This document shows, in pieces, positions 32,499 to 35,599 of a DNA stretch of 35,599 nt. Within the stretch, counting starts at the first letter, position 1, and the number at the start of each line of letters is the position of its first letter. The DNA comes from Bacillota bacterium. Its GTDB lineage: Bacteria; Armatimonadota; HRBIN16. Under the pieces are notes generated by a model. The model had not been told where the DNA came from. It saw only the letters and a program-made list of their open reading frames with translations, and searched no databases. Made by a program: the position numbers and the translations under genes. The DNA is taken from contig JAIMBJ010000033.1 in assembly GCA_023511455.1 (NCBI GenBank), positions 1 through 35,599 on the forward strand, given 5' to 3'.

Positions 32499-33791
32499 CT
32501 ATGCCTGTACTGAATAATACACGGTAAACACAGTGTGGGGTTCACTCCGCGGCAGCCACATCCACGGAACGTCGCTGTATTGCTCCCTTAATTGCCGGAA
32601 CTGAAAATGCAGCCATTCATCAAATCGCGTTCTGCTGTGAGCGGCGTGGAAAGGCTGCAGAATGTATTGCTCCGCTTTTGAACCAATGACACCCCAAACA
32701 TCGGAGAGGCCTCGTGCAATGTTATAGCTACGCAACGCCGCTCCCCTGTCACCAAGCAGGTCATACACCTGACCTAACCTCAGATACGCCCAAGCCCGAT
32801 GCCATTGGGGCAAAACCTCTGCGTGTAATGAGAGTACTCGTGCTGCGCTCAAATAGTCTTTCAAGCGTACATATGATACTGCCCCATAGAACACTACCTC
32901 TAAGTCGCTGCCGTAGAAAGAGAGATAGCGGAGGCACGCGTCGGCGCACTCCTGCAGACTTCCATCTTCATACTGCCGCCTGATAGCCAGTCGGTCAGAC
33001 CAGGCCTGCCGAAGTTGTCGGTCGAGAGCCTCGCAACGAAGATGCAGGAAGTCTTGCCATTGCTTTTCCAACTCTCGCAAGGAGAACCCGGTAGCCCTTG
33101 TCAAAAGCCAATCCATTTGTGGCAGAAACGCAAACAGGGGATAGACCCTCTTCTGCATGAGGTAGATGTCTGCATGTAACCGTTTCCATATCTCTCTGCC
33201 GAACTGCTCGGTTAAGAAGTGGGCGAAGCTTGCCGACAGAGACAGGGGTGCAAACCCATCAAGCACATCATCCAGAGAATACAGGGGTAACTCGTCTGCA
33301 AGCGCAGCTACATCGTAGTAGAAAGTATTATCCTTGAGACGAACCAGATACTCTGCGAACCCAGCCCAGAAGAGAAAATATGCACCGAAGGCGGGAGCCA
33401 GAGCCGTGCGTGCAACCTCGCGGGTTATCGTGAGATGGAAGTGTTGAGAGGATGTAGTATATACAATGCCGCTGGAGTCTGCCAGAACCCCGCGGCGGAA
33501 GCCCAACACAAAGCGTTTCGCACCCCGCAATTGTTCTGGCTCAAGCAGGTAAATGTGCACCGGGGAAGAGATGATGTCTCCAATTGAGCCGGTTATGTGC
33601 TGTAGCACTTGCTCGGCGGCGGCTGCGATGGCGTCAATGTCCAATACGTGCCATGCCCGCTCACTTGCATAGATGTGCGCAGAAGACTCGCGACGATGGT
33701 GTTTGAGGATGGGCTGGTATCGCTTGACAAGATAGCGTGCCCACCACTCATCGAGCATGGGTGTTCGCCTTGCCCTGATTCGCAGCATCAT
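32499..33791 (-). CDS. peptidase MA-like protein with degenerate active site and TPR region
   Basis: A 430-residue protein. The middle resembles the peptidase MA/gluzincin-like family: a helix, ITREVARTALAPAFGAYF, then FWAGFAEYLV where active relatives have HExxH and (W/P)xxEGxAEY. Here the His residues are Arg (REVAR) and the Glu before AEY is Phe, so metal binding and catalysis are probably lost. A later segment SFAHFLTEQFGREIWKRLH and LLTRATGFSLRELEKQWQDF also fit that family. The C-terminal third has a TPR-like helical unit, AWAYLRLGQVYDLLGDRGAA. No signal peptide is visible. It lies 15 bp after RHS module B's tail, with GAGGTGGGG upstream, and may be its immunity partner. The distant family assignment is by eye. 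Confidence 0.55.
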   Translation of the reverse strand: MMLRIRARRTPMLDEWWARYLVKRYQPILKHHRRESSAHIYASERAWHVLDIDAIAAAAEQVLQHITGSIGDIISSPVHIYLLEPEQLRGAKRFVLGFRRGVLADSSGIVYTTSSQHFHLTITREVARTALAPAFGAYFLFWAGFAEYLVRLKDNTFYYDVAALADELPLYSLDDVLDGFAPLSLSASFAHFLTEQFGREIWKRLHADIYLMQKRVYPLFAFLPQMDWLLTRATGFSLRELEKQWQDFLHLRCEALDRQLRQAWSDRLAIRRQYEDGSLQECADACLRYLSFYGSDLEVVFYGAVSYVRLKDYLSAARVLSLHAEVLPQWHRAWAYLRLGQVYDLLGDRGAALRSYNIARGLSDVWGVIGSKAEQYILQPFHAAHSRTRFDEWLHFQFRQLREQYSDVPWMWLPRSEPHTVFTVYYSVQA

Positions 33792-33806
33792 CTATCCCCA
33801 CCTCAC

Positions 33807-34163
33807 TCAGAGCCCTAAATGCCAGATGCCGGGCCGAAGGTTATACAACCACTCGCCAGCTCGCTCATACCACTCTCGTGGTATGTGGTTGTCCACGATA
33901 TAGTCGCCAATCTCCCAGCCCACTACAGCTGCTCCTACTATCGCCCCAGCCTGTCCGAGGCGTCCTATCCATGGTGGTACTGGAGGTAATACGATTTTGA
34001 AGGGAGGGTCGATTTTACCTCCCAGTTTGATAGACCCGAGGTCAATTTCTATTTTGTCAATGATTATCCTACGTCTACCGTCCGGGTCCACCGCATTGAC
34101 CGGCTCGTGCTCGCAGTACAGATACGGATGCTCGCTCAGCACCGCATCCCGCGAGATAAACCG
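33807..34163 (-). CDS. RHS tip module B: short RHS core fragment with variable tail
   Basis: RHS homology begins abruptly at 34163, nine bases after the stop of the upstream lipoprotein gene, with RFISRDAVLSEHPYLYCEHE then PVNAVDPDGR. The tail of about 90 residues runs RRIIIDKIEIDLGSIKLGG, PPFKIVLPPVPPWIGRLG, and a hydrophobic helix (QAGAIVGAAVVGWEIGDYIV), ending at 33807. The reading frame is open through the junction, unlike modules C and D. There is no credible start codon or ribosome site of its own; it is probably a silent tip usable only after recombination with a full RHS gene. Toxic activity of the tail is unknown. Confidence 0.72.
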   Translation of the reverse strand, partial: RFISRDAVLSEHPYLYCEHEPVNAVDPDGRRRIIIDKIEIDLGSIKLGGKIDPPFKIVLPPVPPWIGRLGQAGAIVGAAVVGWEIGDYIVDNHIPREWYERAGEWLYNLRPGIWHLGL

Positions 34164-34171
34164 TCTCCGCG

Positions 34172-34702
34172 TCAGCGAATGCGTATCGTCCTTATGATAC
34201 TATTTATCTCACGCCTCCCCGCCTCCCAATCCGATTCGTAGACATACCAGAAGACGGCAACAATGCTTTTGTCCAGAGGAATCGAAAGCTGCTGCCCCCT
34301 TGTGGTGGGTCTGGAGGGTTGCTCTCGGCGAAACTCCATCACGTGCGCCTCTCTGCCTGCAACCGACGTCTTTGACCTCGCTATCAACCTGGTCCCCTCC
34401 ATTCCCAGCACCGCCTGTTCCAGAAGCACCGCTCCATCGCGTGGGTTGTTGGTGGGCATTGGCTCTTCCGACACCGCGATAAAACGGAAATGCTTGGTGC
34501 CCTTTCCTTTGCGGAACACGAGTTCGCCACGCCTCTGTTCCCAACCGTCGGGTATGGTGATGGACACCCTACCAACTGTGTAGGTTTTCCCTGCAGGCGT
34601 CCCTTTTTTGTTTTGAGCGTGGCTGCAAGCCACAAGAGCAAGGCACAACAGGACTATCCAGTCCTTGGGGCGCCGCGAGGCTTGTTGTTCCAACGTTCTC
34701 AT
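34172..34702 (-). CDS. lipoprotein with DcrB/PsbP-like domain, module A
   Basis: A roughly 176-residue predicted lipoprotein. ATG 34702 has AGGAG 7 nt upstream and gives a signal sequence ending in a lipobox, LALVAC (WIVLLCLALVAC). The mature part starts after the Cys with a charged linker, then YTVGRVSITIPDGWEQRRGE and FRFIAVSEEPMPT, a pattern of the DcrB/PsbP-like (DUF1795-type) fold, ending SDWEAGRREINSIIRTIRIR. A longer start at 34735 overlaps the previous stop by ATGA but lacks its own ribosome site. It follows the membrane protein gene of module A and may be a second immunity protein or an accessory factor. Domain call is moderate. Confidence 0.68.
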   Translation of the reverse strand: MRTLEQQASRRPKDWIVLLCLALVACSHAQNKKGTPAGKTYTVGRVSITIPDGWEQRRGELVFRKGKGTKHFRFIAVSEEPMPTNNPRDGAVLLEQAVLGMEGTRLIARSKTSVAGREAHVMEFRREQPSRPTTRGQQLSIPLDKSIVAVFWYVYESDWEAGRREINSIIRTIRIR

Positions 34703-34731
34703 TTGGCAGCTCCTGTCGTTCACGCTCCGGG

Positions 34732-35163
34732 TCATCCTCTGCGTCTGCGGCGCAGGTCGCGAACGATGTCGTCAACGTTCTCACCCGCGCGGATTCGCTG
34801 CATGGTCGCCTCAAACTCGCGCCATGCGCGTATCTCGCGTAGTCTTTCCGTCAAGTCGTTGTAGCCCAGGATAAAACCGGTGACCGTCACCAGCAACAGG
34901 AACAGATCCATACCAATTTGCACGTGAATGGGCATCTCGACGGGTGACCAAAACGCGCGTACGCGCATCGGCAACAAGGCGGAGCAGCCAAGCCTGAAGC
35001 AATTGCCAACATCGCTAATCAGCATCCCTGTTAAGATGAGTGTGAGCGCCCCACAACACAACACATGCGCATAGAGTCCAAGGCGGACGAGCCTTTCCTG
35101 TGTCGCGGTGTATTTGGACGTTGAACCTTGCGAAAGTCTATCAGATGGTTGCAGCCCGTGCAC
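34732..35163 (-). CDS. small multi-pass membrane protein, candidate immunity gene of module A
   Basis: A 143-residue protein with two hydrophobic helices: about residues 27-50 (LGLYAHVLCCGALTLILTGM) and about 83-100 (IGMDLFLLLVTVTGFILGY), followed by a basic, Arg-rich cytoplasmic-looking end (DDIVRDLRRRRRG). It starts at GTG 35163, 16 bp after the RHS module A tail, with GGAGGTGA upstream. The position and membrane topology match immunity proteins of membrane-acting toxins, but no family is recognised. The stop overlaps a possible upstream start of the lipoprotein gene (ATGA), so the two are probably co-expressed. Confidence 0.6.
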   Translation of the reverse strand: MHGLQPSDRLSQGSTSKYTATQERLVRLGLYAHVLCCGALTLILTGMLISDVGNCFRLGCSALLPMRVRAFWSPVEMPIHVQIGMDLFLLLVTVTGFILGYNDLTERLREIRAWREFEATMQRIRAGENVDDIVRDLRRRRRG

Positions 35164-35179
35164 GTATCCGTCTCACCTC

Positions 35180-35599
35180 CTAGTCCCAGCGGCCGTTCTC
35201 GTCCATGTAGTCCTCCACACGCAGACGGTACTTCACCACAACCTTTACCCCATCAGCCAGGGCGTCCATGCCTCCGATGAAAGTGGTAGCTGCGCCAAAG
35301 GCGGAGCCAAAACCGGGCAGGCCAACCTCGTTCATCAGGTCATCGCCGACCTCACCAGCAAAGTGCTCAATGGGCCATGTATATTCGGGGTCGACACCAA
35401 GATACTCACTGATTTTTCCTGCGAAAGAGCCGATGACCCATATAACGAGCCGTCCCCATATCCTTCCACTCGGATCCACGTGATTAACCGGCTCATGCTC
35501 GCAATACAGATACGGATGCTCGCTCAGCACCGCATCCCGCGAGATGAACCGCCCCACCTGCGGGTCGTAATAGCGTGCCCCGACGTGCAACAACCCCGC
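35180..35599 (-). CDS. RHS tip module A: RHS core end and variable tail, running off the window
   Basis: The frame is open from the right edge, so the gene begins beyond this window. It encodes GLLHVGARYYDPQVGRFISR then DAVLSEHPYLYCEHEPVNHV and DPSGR, followed after about 35465 by a tail of about 94 residues. The tail has a hydrophobic helix (IWGRLVIWVIGSFAGKISEY), DPEYTWPIEHFAGEVGDDLM and a basic end, stopping at 35180. Because it is not cut by a neighbouring gene inside the window, this could be the end of the full-length RHS protein or another truncated tip. A function for the tail is not recognised. Confidence 0.82.
   Translation of the reverse strand, partial: AGLLHVGARYYDPQVGRFISRDAVLSEHPYLYCEHEPVNHVDPSGRIWGRLVIWVIGSFAGKISEYLGVDPEYTWPIEHFAGEVGDDLMNEVGLPGFGSAFGAATTFIGGMDALADGVKVVVKYRLRVEDYMDENGRWD
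35466..35599 (-). repeat. near-identical RHS core block, copy in module A
   Basis: Matches 29368-29501 with about three mismatches and continues past the window edge. Divergence begins just at the DPSG junction, where the tails become unrelated. Confidence 0.88.

Overview
The window looks like a chromosomal segment of a GC-rich bacterium, most probably Armatimonadota. That placement is an inference from family content: a DUF1559 prepilin-like protein with a C-terminal DGH motif, a LacI regulator coupled to it, paired UroD-like enzymes, large secreted carbohydrate-active proteins, an STN/anti-sigma/ECF cluster and an RHS fragment array. Planctomycetes and a few other phyla share some of these. 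No rRNA, tRNA, CRISPR array or transposase was seen.

Layout. 1-1002: purC on the minus strand. 1074-6213: a plus-strand carbohydrate cluster (FG-GAP propeller protein, secreted ThuA-like protein, GH106-like alpha-L-rhamnosidase). 6214-7360: a hicBA toxin-antitoxin pair with its own promoter, flanked by two ~150-bp direct repeats. 7365-9584: gatB and a downstream nucleotidyltransferase (minus). 9600-10234: intergenic stretch with two palindromic dispersed repeats. 10235-12853: one protein that fuses a GlmU-like nucleotidyltransferase to a GHMP sugar kinase. 12854-15760: LacI-family regulator with two matching operators and a clear promoter, translationally coupled to a prepilin-like gene, then a metallophosphoesterase. 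15825-19694: a 1289-residue secreted multidomain protein (minus), divergent from leuS (19825-22332). 22381-25327: a tight minus-strand operon of UroD-like enzyme, nitroreductase, a 31-codon CxxC mini-ORF and a second UroD-like enzyme. 25527-27755: ECF sigma factor, zinc-finger anti-sigma factor and a secreted double-STN protein with a zinc ribbon. 27756-27984: hairpin repeats and a last RHS scrap.

28147-35599 is the most unusual part. It is a minus-strand array of RHS 'tips': repeated pieces of the RHS core end (through the DPSG junction), each joined to a different short tail, and each followed within about 15-62 bp by one or two unrelated genes. Every tail carries one hydrophobic segment just after the junction, and most downstream genes encode membrane-anchored or lipoprotein products. 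This fits a cassette reservoir of polymorphic toxin C-termini with candidate immunity genes. Two modules are broken exactly at the core/tail junction, one by a frameshift and one by an in-frame TGA. The intact RHS gene, if present, should lie beyond the right edge.

Functional threads. The propeller/ThuA/rhamnosidase cluster and the kinase-pyrophosphorylase fusion could both serve use of a rhamnose/uronate-containing polysaccharide; the kinase sugar-binding motif resembles that of galacturonokinase more than galactokinase. This link is inference.
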